A stretch of 64,000 nucleotides of DNA from contig CANNZV010001472.1 in NCBI GenBank assembly GCA_947561585.1, positions 124,001 through 188,000 on the forward strand, given 5' to 3'. Source of the stretch: Caprella mutica (lineage: Eukaryota; Arthropoda; Malacostraca; Amphipoda; Caprellidae). The notes below the pieces were generated by a model. It worked only from the letters and a program-made list of their open reading frames with translations, was not told where the DNA came from and ran no database searches. Made by a program: the position numbers and the translations under genes. Below are positions 1-12,660 of the stretch, piece by piece; the first letter of the stretch is position 1; each line of letters starts with the position of its first letter.

Positions 1-290
1 GGAGGTAATACAAATTAGTTAATTCCCTTGCAATTCCACGGGAATATTCCAGGAATTTGTGAAAATTAGTTGATCCCATTACGATTTTGAGGGAATATTC
101 CAGAAATTAGTGAAATTAGTTGATCCCATTACGATTTTGAGGAAAAATTCCTGGAATTAATGAAATTTAATTGATCCCCTCATGATTTCGAGTGAATATT
201 CCCGGAGTTAATAAAAATTAAGTGATTTCTTTACAATTTCAATGGAATATTCCAGAAATTAGGGAAAATTAGTTGATCCCCTAAAAAAAT
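1..290. repeat. Degenerate tandem repeat of about 50 bp with GGGAATATTCC
   Basis: About five diverged units of roughly 50 bp run from the window edge. Each contains a TTGATCCC stretch, a GAGGGAATATTCC block and a GAAATTAGTGAAAATTAG block. The core GGAATATTCC is its own reverse complement. The array probably continues left of the window. The same GGAATATTCC vocabulary recurs at 541-888 and 2221-2520. Confidence 0.75.
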
Positions 291-540
291 AATATGAGGA
301 ACGATTACAATAAGAAATGAAAGAATCAATGAAATATTAAACTGTATTTATCAATCTTAACTAAAAAACTCACGCATGTTATCAGCGACACAAAAAAAAC
401 GAGACAACAAGTTACGAGTTCGCGTCACGGAAACACCACTTCATTTCTCTCTCCATTTCTTACATTTAATTTGTATATAACGATAAGTGTCAGTAAATTA
501 ACTCATGAAAAGAAAAACGTACATATGCACTATAAGTATA
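291..540. other. AT-rich spacer, nothing recognised
   Basis: No coding frame, RNA or repeat is supported between the 50-bp array and the next GGAATATTCC-rich block. Confidence 0.5.
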
Positions 541-888
541 TGCTAGGGAATAACAATTTTGGTAACCTTGGTGTATTCTTGATATCCGGGGAAGATTCCG
601 GATATAGTTTTGTTTATATTCCCATTTGTTCCCTTGGATATTGATGGAATATCATCTCACTATCTCATTTATATTCTCTTGTAAACGAGGAAATAGTAAT
701 TTCGGTACTCTTCCCTTGAGCCAGGGAATATTCCGGGAATATTCGTATTTATATTTCCTTATTATCCCCTGGATTTAGAGGGAATATCTCCTCATTATTT
801 CATAATAATCCCCTTGTTAATTACCAAATCATAATTTTGGTATTCCTTGTTCTTCATTCGATTTCAAAGAAACCTTCCAAAGATAATG
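541..888. repeat. GGAATATTCC-rich degenerate block, left of TIR element
   Basis: Several GGGAATATTCC, TTCCCTTG and GGAAGATTCC words occur in loosely repeated form. Similar sequence resumes at 2221, directly after the TIR element at 891-2218. The simplest reading is one repeat-rich locus interrupted by that element. Confidence 0.5.
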
Positions 889-890
889 TA

Positions 891-2218
891 GGGTCGGACG
901 GGGTATCACTGCGCATACCATTTCTATGGGGTATCACTATGCACTTCTTATAATTAAAAACTACTTTTTTTAGCCGAAATCTGACTGCACCATCATTTCA
1001 AGCATCTTCTTTTCTCCCATAAACATCATGACGCACCATTATCTTATTAGTATTTCTAGAGTTAAGTCGCAAAGTATGTGGTGCTCTCAAAACGATCTGA
1101 AAAAAGTTTGCGTTGGTGATTTTTAAATCCCGCAAACTCTCCAATAATTCTAGAACCGAGATTCATAGATTCATTCAACAGTTACATTATGTAAAATTTC
1201 AACTTCTCAGTTTTAACGATTTTCCCGCCACAACGGTGCGCAGTGATACCCCAGACAACTAAGAGGTAGAGGGGTATCACTGTGCATCATTAATAACCAT
1301 ATTTTTATGTAAATAAATATAAAAATTATGAGCTTTTAGCTTTTAATAAAGACATAAATATTGAATTTTAATAAAGACATAAATATTTTCAATTATAATA
1401 TTGATTAAGAATAAGCCTACCATCGTAGTAACTATGCTACTTGATGTAGAGGTTATTAAGATAGGGAGAGCGGGTATTTGGGTAGGGGTTGAGAGGTTAA
1501 TGAATTAAAATATTTATAAACAATAAACCTCCGGTCGTATTATATTATTTGATATAAGTAGTAAAGCAATTACGTAAAATTTAAGAGTTAAATTTGTTGC
1601 AGATTCATTAAATATGTGTTTAAAAAGTAAGGGACAAGTAGATTGGGGAGAGGTCATTTAGTTAGGGAAAAGCAGATATTTAGATGGGAGAGAGGGGATC
1701 TAGATGAGGAAGAATGGGATTTGGATGGGGGAGGGGGAATAAATAGGGGAGAAGGGGATTTAGATAGGGTAAAAGTGGATTTAGATCAGAAGAATGGGGT
1801 ATTTCGATGAGAGGAGAAGGGATTGAGATTGAAGGATATGGGGATTTAGATGGGAGGGGGAATTAGATGGGAGGAAAAGAGTTTTTAGATGGGGAAGGAA
1901 GGGAGTTTAGATAGTTAGGCGAGGGTTATTTATAAAATCGGGAGATGGTGATTTGGAGGGGAGAGGAGTTTTGTATTTATACAATGTGCAGTAATACCCC
2001 TTCATGTGTGCAGTGATACCCCTATAGACTCACTAAAAGTTACGCACGAAAAATGTTCAATAAGTAATTTATTTTTATATAAATTATTTCAAAACTGGTT
2101 GAGAATCATCCTCATTCATGACCATTTCATCACGAGAAAAATAGTTTCTCTTGTAAATTTAGTTTTTAGGTAAATACAGAGTTTGCGGGATTGTGCGCTG
2201 TGATACCCCGTCCGACCC
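891..2218. mobile_element. Non-autonomous TIR element, copy 1 (1,328 bp)
   Basis: The left end begins GGGTCGGACGGGGTATCACT and the right end (2194-2218) is its reverse complement with one mismatch in 25. TA flanks both ends (889-890 and 2219-2220), as for Tc1/mariner-type insertion. The word GGGGTATCACTGYGCA or its complement recurs inside at about 929, 1237, 1262, 1987 and 2007. Positions 1440-1960 are a purine-rich GGGGATTTAGATGGGG-like degenerate repeat. No transposase frame was found. A shorter inverted copy lies at 3969-4627. Confidence 0.85.
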
Positions 2219-2220
2219 TA

Positions 2221-2520
2221 TATATAAGCCACAATTATTCACTTGATATCATTGGGATATCCCCATATCGCAATAACGGTGAAAAGCAGTACTCCCTCGA
2301 TAACGCAGGGAATAACTATTTTATATCCCTTTTTATCCTTAACCCCCTTGGTATCCTGAGAATATTCCCTCGCTATCTATTTTCATTTCCCTTGTTATTG
2401 AGGGAATATATGTATGGATACCCATTGCAGTTCCCTTAATATTGAGGGAAGATTCCAGGGATAATGTATTCGAGGGAATAACCCCAGGGAATATCCCTGG
2501 AATATCCCAGGAATAAATTT
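2221..2520. repeat. GGGAATATTCC / GGGATATCCC degenerate repeat block
   Basis: Dense half-palindromic words such as GAGGGAATA, CAGGGAATATCCCTGG and TTCCCTTG occur on both strands. This block matches the sequence to the left of the TIR element. Short open frames here on both strands are by-products of the repeat and not genes. Confidence 0.55.
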
Positions 2521-3968
2521 TTGTTACATGGTATGTGTAAAGTGCATGACAGTACTGAAAATTTGGTGACATTCTCCAGCGATAACAATTTTTCTTAACT
2601 ATAATATTTTTTAATATTCTATTCTAATATATTCTATTTTGATATTTGCCGTTAGATCTCTTGAAACTTTTCTATTATTCAATTAAATAGAGTACTCTTC
2701 AGTATTCTAAACCTGGACTAGAGTCAAACTTTCTCCCAATTTTTACCTTTTAAAAACAATTTGTTTATGAGTTTCAACCCATCCAATTAGGATCTTCATC
2801 CCAAAGCAAAGTCTATGTTACTGCTTCAGTCTCATCAGAATATCCTAAAAATCTCTATTTATTTTCAATATTTCATACAAAAGAATGGAGTAAATAATAA
2901 ACAGTTCCGAATAAAAACAAAGAGGCAAAATAATGAGGGATAATTTAGCTAGACTTTCATATTTTCAATTTCTTAATGTCATATTCTTATATAACTCGTG
3001 ATACAGTTTCGAATATATCACGTGTTATAAGCTGAACTTTGCATTAAAATTGATAGCAATAAACGTCAATGTGTCGGTCAGAGAGTCCAATAAATGTCCA
3101 TCCTAGAAAAGCTAAAATCTACTTCGCCATTTATAGGATAAATAGTGACTGCAGATCGCTTACGAATTGTATAAATTGTTTGAATTTCTATGATACTATT
3201 ATCTACAGGCACTTTAAAATAAATTCATGTTGTAATATAAAATATATTTCATTAAACTTCTACACGCTTGGGGTGAATTAATGTACAAGTTGTACTTCCT
3301 GGATTCAAGATTTAGCAACAAACTGCTACTACAGAAATTAATGTCTACTACAACACGCTTAGTAAACATTAATTGCTACAAGGAGATAAACGAGAGAACA
3401 TTTGAACACAAGAGTAGGTATAGTTTATCATATTTACAAATTAGCAATGAAGAACATGCAATAAAAGCTAGAATGTAGCTCCTACATATATTCTACGTGC
3501 ACCACTGATTTATGTTTTCCACACCTCTCAAACTCTCTTTAGTTCTTTTTTAACTATATACTTTTTTGCAAGTTTTGCTGACAGATTGTTGAAAGAATCT
3601 AATGGAGTAGCAAGACCTGAATTAGTTCTCCTGGTTGTGATCAAGTAAATCATCTTCACTGAATGGGAAAAAGAAAAATTAATGGTGGAATGGAAATTGT
3701 AACACTTTCTAACATTGTTTATAAATCATATTAATTAATGTTATTCGAGGGCACAATATATCTGACCAATTGCTATTTCAAGGACATTCATACCATTTTT
3801 GTCAATTAGTAGGTCTTTTACCAAATTCCTACACATTCTGAAACAGTGAACTTTGCGGTAAAACTAAAAAGTAGTTCTACTCATCGCCAATATCAGATGC
3901 TTTTAGTGTTTGGACCGGTAAGTTTTTTTATGACCTATCAAATATGTTTTTGGGTAGAGTAACTTATA
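2521..3968. other. AT-rich spacer with two short unrecognised frames
   Basis: Frames at 3069-3281 and 3281-3478 (plus) resemble no family I know. They have no convincing splice or start context and AT-driven composition. Nothing else is supported in this stretch. Confidence 0.45.
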
Positions 3969-4627
3969 GGTTGGACGGGGTATCACTGCGCCCAATCCCA
4001 CAAACTCTGTATTTACTCAAAAACTAAATGTACTAGAGAAACTTTTTAGAGAGAAACCCCTTCACCCTATCTAAATACCCCCCACATCTAGTAGCATAGT
4101 TACTACGATCATAAGTTTATTGTTAATCGATATTATAGTAAAAAAAACACCTTATTCAATATTTTATCTTTATTAAAAGCTAAAAACTCATAATGTTCAT
4201 ATTTATTTACATATACATATGGTTATTAATGATGCGCAGTATTACCCCTCTACCTCTTAATTATCTGGGATATCACTGCGCACGGTTTGGCGGGAAAACT
4301 ATTAAAACTGAGAAGTTGAAAATTTGAAATAATGTAGCTGTTAATGTTTGTGTTAACATGTTAAAACGGTTTGAATCTATAAATCTCGGTTGTAGAGTTA
4401 TTGGAGAGTTTGCATGATTTAAAAATCACCAGCGCACACTTTTTTCAGATCGTTTTGAGAGCACCACATTCATCGCGACTTAACTCTAGAAATACTCATA
4501 GGATACTGGTGCGTCATGATGTTTATGGGAGAAAAGAACATGCTTGAAAAGATGGTGCAATCAGATTTAGGCTAAAACAAGTGGTACCCCATAAAAAAGG
4601 TATGCGCAGTGATATCCCGTCAGACCC
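3969..4627. mobile_element. Non-autonomous TIR element, copy 2 (659 bp), inverted relative to copy 1
   Basis: It starts GGTTGGACGGGGTATCACTG and ends with CAGTGATATCCCGTCAGACCC, flanked by TA at 3967-3968 and 4628-4629. The interior matches 891-2218 in reverse orientation, for example the stretch around ATGATGTTTATGGGAGAAAAG at about 4516. The purine-rich middle of copy 1 is missing. It contains no coding frame, so it is a deletion derivative of the same family. Confidence 0.85.
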
Positions 4628-4629
4628 TA

Positions 4630-7600
4630 CATACACTCATACAGTTCAATGTACAATTCTATCAATGCTTAATTACAAATGTCATATATGAGATTTTCAC
4701 ATTAGATATAGCTATTCCATTTTGCTAAACAAAATACGGAATTATTCACGATTTCTCATACAGTATATCAATATTATTGATGTCTAACATTGGAAATAAT
4801 CATTGGAATGATTGTACCTATTAATATACTTAATTTAAAATTCTTATTACAAAGGTAAATAAATTCATGCATATTGGTACATATTGTTTGCTTTATTTAA
4901 ATATACTACTCTTTTATATTAGGTTGTGCTAATATAAAACATTTGGTTTTAAGTAGTTCATGTCATTAAATTATGAACTAGTTTTGTAGAAAATTGAAGC
5001 TTTAAATAATAAAATTGCCATTCAATACAAAATTCAAACAATACTTTATTGGAATAAATGTTCTTACAGCTAAAGCACGAAACATCCTTATAACCCCAGC
5101 AACTTAGCCCTCAAAAGTTTGCTTACTTATCAAGTCAATGGCGCATGCCCCTCAGTCCTCACTAAATATCTTCTAAAATTTTAACCAATCGACCTTTCGA
5201 TATTCTTAAAAATCGTCATTTGATATATACACAATACACATCCATTGGTTAACGCCAAAGAATAATATTTTATTTAAAATAGAATTAACAAGGGAATAAA
5301 AGAAAAAATATTTCTTATGTATTATTTAATGGGCAGGGCTTGCCAAACTGTACGGAGCTTGACGAGTTGAAATTCTCGCACATCTCACTTGGACTCACAA
5401 AGCTATTATGGGTTACAGTTAACTAAATGACCATGGTGAGATTCACCCTTGTGTTCTCAAACTAATTCGTGCATCTCATGTCTGAAGAGAACTCTAATAC
5501 ACTCCTTATAAATTTTAATAAATGGTCATAACATGAGTATCTTACCAATTTCCATCTTCTTTTCCCTCTAATCGTATGAAATTATGTTAAAAAATAAAAG
5601 TCTTGATAGTCTTGAATGTTATAATTTTTTCATGAGAACTGGTGCACCTACGCCAGAGGCTAAGTTACTAGGGATATTTGAAGTTTTATTTGGCATATAT
5701 TCATCAATATATATATAAATAACACACCTGCAAAACATACTTGATTTAAAAATTTAATATTCATTTCCAAAACGTCAATTCTCCGTGTTAAAATCAAGAT
5801 AGTAATAATAATTGAAATGAAAACGCTGACTGTTGACTGATCGGTTGCCCATGGGAGTACAAACTGAAGATGGCATTTGAAGTTTCAATTTGGGTGATCA
5901 GTATACGTTAGGGTAGAGGTTGTATATATCCTCCAAACAAGATTAATAAAAATAAACATAATACCGATGTGATTTACTGTAGTAATGGTAAAAGTTTCAT
6001 TGAATTAATAATTAGTGTGAGATAATTATAATTATTTGAATTTATCGTTTCATTTAAAATACCGAGCGATTTTAACTTTATTAACATTAATACTATATAA
6101 ATGGAGGGTGGAAGTGAAATGAAATAATTTACTGTAATTCATAGCAAAAGAACTAACTAAGGATTTACTCCCAACTATATATGCAATTATACGTATATAC
6201 TTTAAGACAGATATTGAAATATAATTGAGTTTTTTTCAATATTCTAGATAAATCTCATCGAAAAAAAATTCATCCGACTATAAATATAACTATTCTGACT
6301 AAATAGTTTTTTTTTTTTATAAATAGTTAGTTAGTTACATATAAATTAATTAGTTAGTTATAATTATATAGCTGAATACATATATAAAACTAAAATATAA
6401 CTATTCTATTAAGAATAATACCATTCTAACAATCCTTCAAATGATATTAACAATTCAAGGTAAAAAGTTTATAGTGATCCACAATTTGACATACTTTAGG
6501 GTATCATTACTATAAGAATTCGCTCGAATAAGTTTTACGGGCTTCATCATTAGCAAGCAGGGGCTGAACTTCTCACTTGGCAATAGTGCAGCAATAGGGA
6601 GGACTGACGATAGACCGAATGTTTTTCTATTTACGTGGTATTGAATCATATATTTCATAAAATCCCATCCGTTTGTATTATAATTGTCGTAAGCTATTGC
6701 ACATTCATGATACAAAAATATAAATTAAACTAAACAATTATTTTTGAAACAAGAAGATTTTACTTGCAAACTGAACATAATCTAAAATACACTTTTTCGT
6801 TAAAATCGATAGATAATTTTAATTCATGTTTCTAAAATATGTTCATTATGAGATCAATTGAGATGACATTTCAATGAGTACAACAATTCTTTAGAAATAT
6901 CACCTTCACTCTGTACATGTATTTATCAGTTGCTATAGTAGCAGCTGTGAAGTGACACACCCTCTCATTTATATAACATATAACTCAGCAGAAACTAAAA
7001 TGACTGACACGAGTACACAAATTATCGATTGAATTACGAAGAAAAAATAATGAGATGTATTTATTTATTTAATGATAATTTCTTAACTGAGTGTTATTAT
7101 TTAATGATTATTTCTTAACTAATTTTCTTATCTTCGAGAAGACTGCACTGAATTTAAATGTATTTGGAATTTGATTATATATTAATAGAATGAATAATTT
7201 ATACATGTATGTTGAACTTCCACATTATCGATATCAATTTCAACTATTTTGTATTGATATAGAAGAAAAAATTCTTCGATATTCTTGCTGCCAAAATTAT
7301 TTATGGTACAGCAACGAACAATGAATTACTAATGGAATACTACCATATTTTCTTTATATGGTATCAAATCTTCTAATATTAAGACTGGCTGAGCGATTTG
7401 ATGTTCATTAAATAAATCACGCTCTTTCAATTTGCTGTAACGTTCAGTCTATTGGTGTTATAGAAAATAAAATTTGCAACTTCTCCAACACATTTGTTTA
7501 AGTAAAACTATCAGTCAATATTAGGTGGAATACCAGTAACAATTTGAATATGCTTCTTTTGAAAGTAAAAAATGAAATATCTTGAAAACATCTAAATGTT

Positions 7601-8547
7601 TCAAAGGAATAGTCCTTTAACAGTACCTTGTTGAAAGAAAATATTTGAAATTAATTTTTAAAATAGTACATGTTATTTGTTATTTCGATCATATGTAGAT
7701 CAAATTATCTAGAAACGAATTTTTGGAATTTCGTATTCAATTTTTGACTGTGATATCAAAGCTGTTCAAAAAAGATGAATAATCAATATCGTATTAATAG
7801 ACTCGATATATTTAGTAAATTATCAGTACACTTGCCATATAGATTTCCGTAAAGAAAATATAAAAAATTACACTGAAATCAAGAAAGTATTTAGTAGTTA
7901 TAGAACGTCTGCTTGATATAATTACGTTAGAATTATAAAATTAATAACGTTTCAATATTTGGATTCGATATTAATGCTCAATTAAAATTATTTGTAAATT
8001 TTATTAATATATTAACTAAAACTCGAACAATATTATATGAAGAGATGTTTATGAAATGAATGTATAAATCGAATTCAGATATATCTTATTTTTCATATTA
8101 TTGCGCTATATATACAATGTACATACTTTTAATTCAAAACGCTTCTACTTTAAAATGTAATGTCTTCTTTTGAAAGGTTAATTCAGAGTTCAATGAATAC
8201 TTACAGAACCTAGTTTCTATGAAAACTGTTTTCTCGGAAGAGCTTCAAGGCGTTCATAAACTTTATATGCTTTATACAGAATTATTAGTTACGTAAAAGT
8301 CAACTTTACTTAGATAAATCATACGTTTTATTACCTCAAACTAAATAATTTCATAAACGACTAAAATATAATTGTTGCATGTATGATACCTTAGTAATGT
8401 AAAAATATTAAAATCAATAAGGGCAAACAATTTCCAACAGATTCATCAGTCTAGGTTAATATATGAATGATCATCTTAATTGCAATTGCCATCGATTTTG
8501 TTTATAAATGACTTAATACACGATAAATTGGCTTCTACACTCAAACT
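4630..8547. other. AT-rich intergenic region
   Basis: No gene is supported over about 3.9 kb. A minus-strand open frame at 6455-6715 (86 codons) has slightly less AT-biased codons but matches nothing I recognise and lacks clear splice sites. A loosely repeated TTATTTAATGATWATTTCTTAACT pair occurs near 7065-7120. Confidence 0.5.
6455..6715 (-). CDS. Unrecognised short open frame (doubtful)
   Basis: This is an 86-codon frame with ATG at 6715 on the minus strand. Its composition is a little more balanced than the flanks, but I recognise no domain, signal peptide or repeat. No neighbouring exon with matching phase was found. It could be an exon of an undetected gene, an old transposon piece or chance. 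I lean towards chance. Confidence 0.12.
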   Translation of the reverse strand: MYHECAIAYDNYNTNGWDFMKYMIQYHVNRKTFGLSSVLPIAALLPSEKFSPCLLMMKPVKLIRANSYSNDTLKYVKLWITINFLP

Positions 8548-9348
8548 GTCTTTATTGCAGAGGAGTTTCTAGTCTTATGACCATACCAATAATTATCAAG
8601 GCAGGTTGTACCTACTATCTTGTTCGTGAATATGAAGCTAATTATTTTGCTGAGTAGTTTTATGATATGTTATGGTCACTGGATGTGTGAATTAGCAGGT
8701 ATTACATGTTCAGTTGCTGACGAAGAAGAGAGAATCTTTTCAAAGACAGGAGGATCTTATGTAGACTCGTTTGAAGTCTTCAACACGGATCGATTACTTG
8801 ACTGTGCTATCATTTGTCGACGTAAAAATTGTTACTATTTTTTGCTGCTTACTGGTAAGTTATCTTGGAACGAGGATTTCATGATTAATTGCATTATGTT
8901 TACGTATGATTAATGAAAATTTGCAACATTCAGATCATAGATGCGTGATAGCTTTTGGAAAATTAGAGGAGGAGAAACATGATGGGTACTTCATTGCGAT
9001 GAGAATCTATGAAAATATAGCATTTGGGAAACTAGTACATGTCGTGTCTACTTTGCTAAATGGAGGAGGATATCTCCAGTGAGTTGAGTTGCTAGAATTT
9101 TTGTACTTATTGTTCATCAGTTACTTTTTTTTTAATTATGTAATTATTTGATTGAAATATTCAGAGAAAAATGAAAATAGTGTAGTTCAGAAAAAAGGAA
9201 GTAAACGTGTGCAATTATTCGATTGATTGATTTAATTGATTTAATCCAATAGTGACCGATTTTGCACATTCTTTAAAACTGAGAGAAAATATACTGTTTA
9301 AGGATTCAGTGAAATTAAAATTCATTATAGAATTTCATGATTATTCGA

Positions 9349-9782
9349 AACAAAATGTCCCAGAAAAAAGTGTACCCAACTTTTAATTAGTATATTTCAA
9401 CAACTATTGAAGATAAAGTTTTCTTTTAGGTATCATTTTGTTTGTTGAACTCCTTTCAATCTCCTCTTAAATTTTATAAAAAAATGTATTCATTGTTGTG
9501 AATACTCTAATGATTTTATCAATGGGTAGTTAAAATGGCTTTGCGTGAAATGTGAGCAAACGAACAATGCAGTTAGTTCAAGCATGAAATGGGGTTGTTT
9601 TCCTATAAATAATTCGTTTTGTTTGAAATTATTTCATTGTTTGGTTTTGCTGACAGTTCGCGCAAGGCCATTTTCACCACCCATCAATAATATCGTTATA
9701 ACATTCACAACAATGAACTAAACTGTATGCGTATTTAACTGTGGATGGAGCTGGTTACACTTTTTTCTTGGGACACCCTGTA
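9349..9782. mobile_element. MITE with long imperfect TIRs, in intron 2 of gene A
   Basis: The left arm contains TGTCCCAGAAAAAAGTGTA. The right arm contains its counterpart TTACACTTTTTTCTTGGGACACCCTGTA, followed by TATA. A second, inner part of the arms pairs CATTGTTGTGAATACTC (9490s) with the 9700s, and GGGTAGTTAAAATGGCTTTG with CAAGGCCATTTTCACCACCC at about 9664-9683. The termini GGGTGTCCCAA are of mariner type. No transposase frame remains. Confidence 0.7.
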
Positions 9783-11207
9783 TACTAATTTAATTGAAAT
9801 TTTAATATTACTAACATACCGACATTGTAATCTATAGATGAGCATGATTGCATATATTGGTAATGTAAAATACTTTGTCATCTTATAATTGAACTATCAA
9901 AAATAACATTTAAATTTCTATATTCTACTCTTTTTTTAGTGATGGGTTCTACGCAGTTGACGGACAAATAGAACCACATAACCACATGTTTGTATCCAGG
10001 CAAGACCACACGACTCCATGGATTATCGTTGATTTGGAAGATATGTACCAGATTGCAATAATTAGAGTAATTGGGAGACAGGAATCTCCTGATTTTGACA
10101 GATTTCTTGATGTTGATGTGAGTGAAGAAACAGTAACATTCACTCCTGATTTAATATTTAGAACTTGGTTACATGTATACTTATTCATACATCAGATTAT
10201 TTATACTATAATCTTTGAAGATTATGTATCCCAAATGAAATGAAATAACTTTATTCTAATAAATCTCAATTTAAAAAAAATGTAATTAAATAATAATAGA
10301 AAAACTAGCATTTCTGTTCAAGCTTTCGATTTTATTCAAAAATCATCTAAATGAAACCTAATTTTAGCTTCAAGATACATAATTCATGTTCTCTAATCTC
10401 CTATCTAGGATACAGACTAACTCATAAATAAAAATTATTTCTATCTTTAATTACAATATAAATACCCAGCAAAATTAAAATTTATGAAAATCTCAAAAAA
10501 TCAATATAGTCGACTCCGTAAAAGCCACATGTGAATTATTTTGTGGCTTCTGGTCATGAATAAAAATTGACTTCATAGTCCCAAAATCAAAAGTATTACT
10601 GGTTGTTAAAAATTTTGAATTTGAAGTCCTTTTCTGAAAATGGATGATTTTGATCGAACGACTGATCGAAAATTTTACTACTTTACGGGTTAGATAAAAT
10701 AGTAAAGGATTTTCAAAAAGAAACCCCTCTGTGTTGACTAACTCTCATCTTTAGTTGTTTCCGTGTTTTGCATTTATAGCAGCTGAACACTGTCCAAAAT
10801 TGAATTTGTATTTAACATTGGTAACAAGTAAAGGTGGGAGTTTGTCTTTACATATTGTCGATAGAATTAGATGATATTGAAAATTAATTCAAGTCGAATT
10901 TGAGGATAAGACTTACTTATGAAAGTAGATAATTTACGTGTGAACAATGTGCTCAAACAACATGCCTCGTGAAATAATATAGAAACCGCCTCAGATCTTA
11001 CATGGTAGAATATTTGTCTTAAACTTAAATTAGTACAAAGATTTAAATTTCCTACCGAGAGCAGTGGATAGAAATACATAAGTTACAAATTCCTTATTTT
11101 ATCTAGTAATTACATCATCAAGGAAGCTAAGTTTAATTATTTTTCAAATTATTTTATTTACTAAAAAATTTCAAAACATTATTTCATTTTTAACTTCAAT
11201 CGTCAAT

Positions 11208-11545
11208 ATGTTAAACTTAAAGGAAAAACACCCACCTTCACTTGTTTCCAATGTTAAATACAAATTCACTTGTGGACAGCGTTCTTCTGTCTATACAGGC
11301 GAAACGCGAAAACAACTAAAGGTGAGAGTTAGTCAACACAGAGGAATTTTCTTTAGAAAGCCCTTTATTGTTTATCTGACCCTGAAAATAGTAAAATTAT
11401 AGAATATTCTTTCGATCAGAATCCATTTGAAGAAAAAGATTTTAAAATTTTAACAACCTGTAACAGTTTTAATTTGAGAACACAGAAATATATTTTTACC
11501 AGAAGCCTCAACTCAATTCACAAGGGGCTTCTCCAGAATTGATTA
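11208..11545 (+). pseudogene. Penelope-like element, C-terminal GIY-YIG endonuclease fragment
   Basis: The frame at 11208 reads SLVSNVKYKFTC then SVYTGETRKQLKVRVSQH. This matches the C-terminal endonuclease of Penelope-like retroelements (vVYkf.C ... YiGeT.R.L..R...H). After a frameshift near 11345 the homology continues to about 11545 with SDPENSKIIEYS, a KDFKIL block and a final LN-containing segment before a stop. The reverse transcriptase part is absent. It is a truncated relic inside intron 3 of gene A. Confidence 0.75.
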
Positions 11546-12019
11546 TTTTAAAATGAATTATTTTTTGAAATTTTAATTTATTTTCATTTCATTTTGAATA
11601 AAATCGAAAACTTGAAAAGAAAAGGAAGTTTTCATTATTACTCTTGTTTTATATATTATTTTAAAAATAGAATAAAACTGATTAAGAATTATGCCTGTAC
11701 AAAAAAAGAAGGAATTAACAAGGTGACCCAAATAGATTTATTCCTGGTAGTTTCAGAACTACAATTATGAACATTTATGCTTTTTTTCTTTTTGTTTTTG
11801 GACTGTCCATTATTCAACAATGTCAATGACTTAAATTTTCAATCATTTAATCAAGGTATTTTATGTCTGATAAAGTTAATCTTCACAAAATTGTTTCACT
11901 CAAGAGTGCTGGCGTTAGTATAAACGGGAACAAAATATCATCCAAATTTGAAATAGTGGCCCGGCATACTTGTATTTCAAAATAATTAATTCTCAGGTAT
12001 ATCGCAAAAACGTTTAGTA

Positions 12020-12660
12020 TGCCATGATAAGATATAAATAGTCAGGAATAACATCCAGTAAACCAATTCCAGGAAGAAATCGTTCAATTGGCCGAAAAAC
12101 ACAAACTGCCGTGAAAAAATACTGAATTGTGTACAATGTACACTTCAATGAAATAAAGAAACTCTATAAAAAAAGTACGGTTTACTACAGGTAATTTCGA
12201 AATCCAAAGCTCTATGAACAAACAGCTGGATATAAGTTGCAAGAGTTCAAGCGAAAGATAAGTTTTGATTTGGTTTATTGGAAAGTTGATCACGTGGTAG
12301 AATGGTAGAGAGCTTGCCTTTAACTCTTGGAAATTGTCTGTATAATTTAGAATACATTTAAGATGCCATAAGCCTGCTTCTATCATGGTAACGACTGCTG
12401 TTGGATCAGATATGAAAAAAAATCCAAATTTCCCACCCAAACCTAGTGTGTTTCAAAGGTGGTTTTGTCATTTGGGACAAAACAACGGGGCTGCCTCCAA
12501 GTCCTCACATCAATCCTCTGGACTTCGGAATCTGGTTCATCATGTTAAGATAATTTTAATCCGTTCCCACTTGATCCAATCTGGACTGTTTCAATACATA
12601 CATTCGTTTCTCTTTTGCCTGGACCAAGTTGAACGAAGAAGTAGCTGGTAGTTCTGGTGC
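12020..12660 (+). pseudogene. mariner-family transposase relic
   Basis: A degenerate N-terminal piece (near 12050, SGITSSKPIPGRNRS-like) is followed by VMVTTAVGSDMKKNP at about 12382. After a frameshift, 12488-12550 reads PPSPHINPLDFGIW, the third catalytic block of mariner transposases (consensus PPSSPDLNPLDFGIW, with the Asp replaced by His here). There are several stops and frame changes. It lies in intron 3 of gene A. Open frames on the opposite strand are shadows. Confidence 0.75.

Noticed and set aside
3069..3478. Two abutting short plus frames
   Set aside because: No recognisable domain or splice signals, and composition as in the surrounding non-coding DNA.
5085..5690. Possible TIR pair CAGCAACTTAGCCC / AGGCTAAGTTACTAGGG
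   Set aside because: Only about 13 of 15 positions match and similarity does not extend; no target duplication.
12084..12440. 118-codon minus frame
   Set aside because: It lies antisense to the mariner transposase relic and has no domain.
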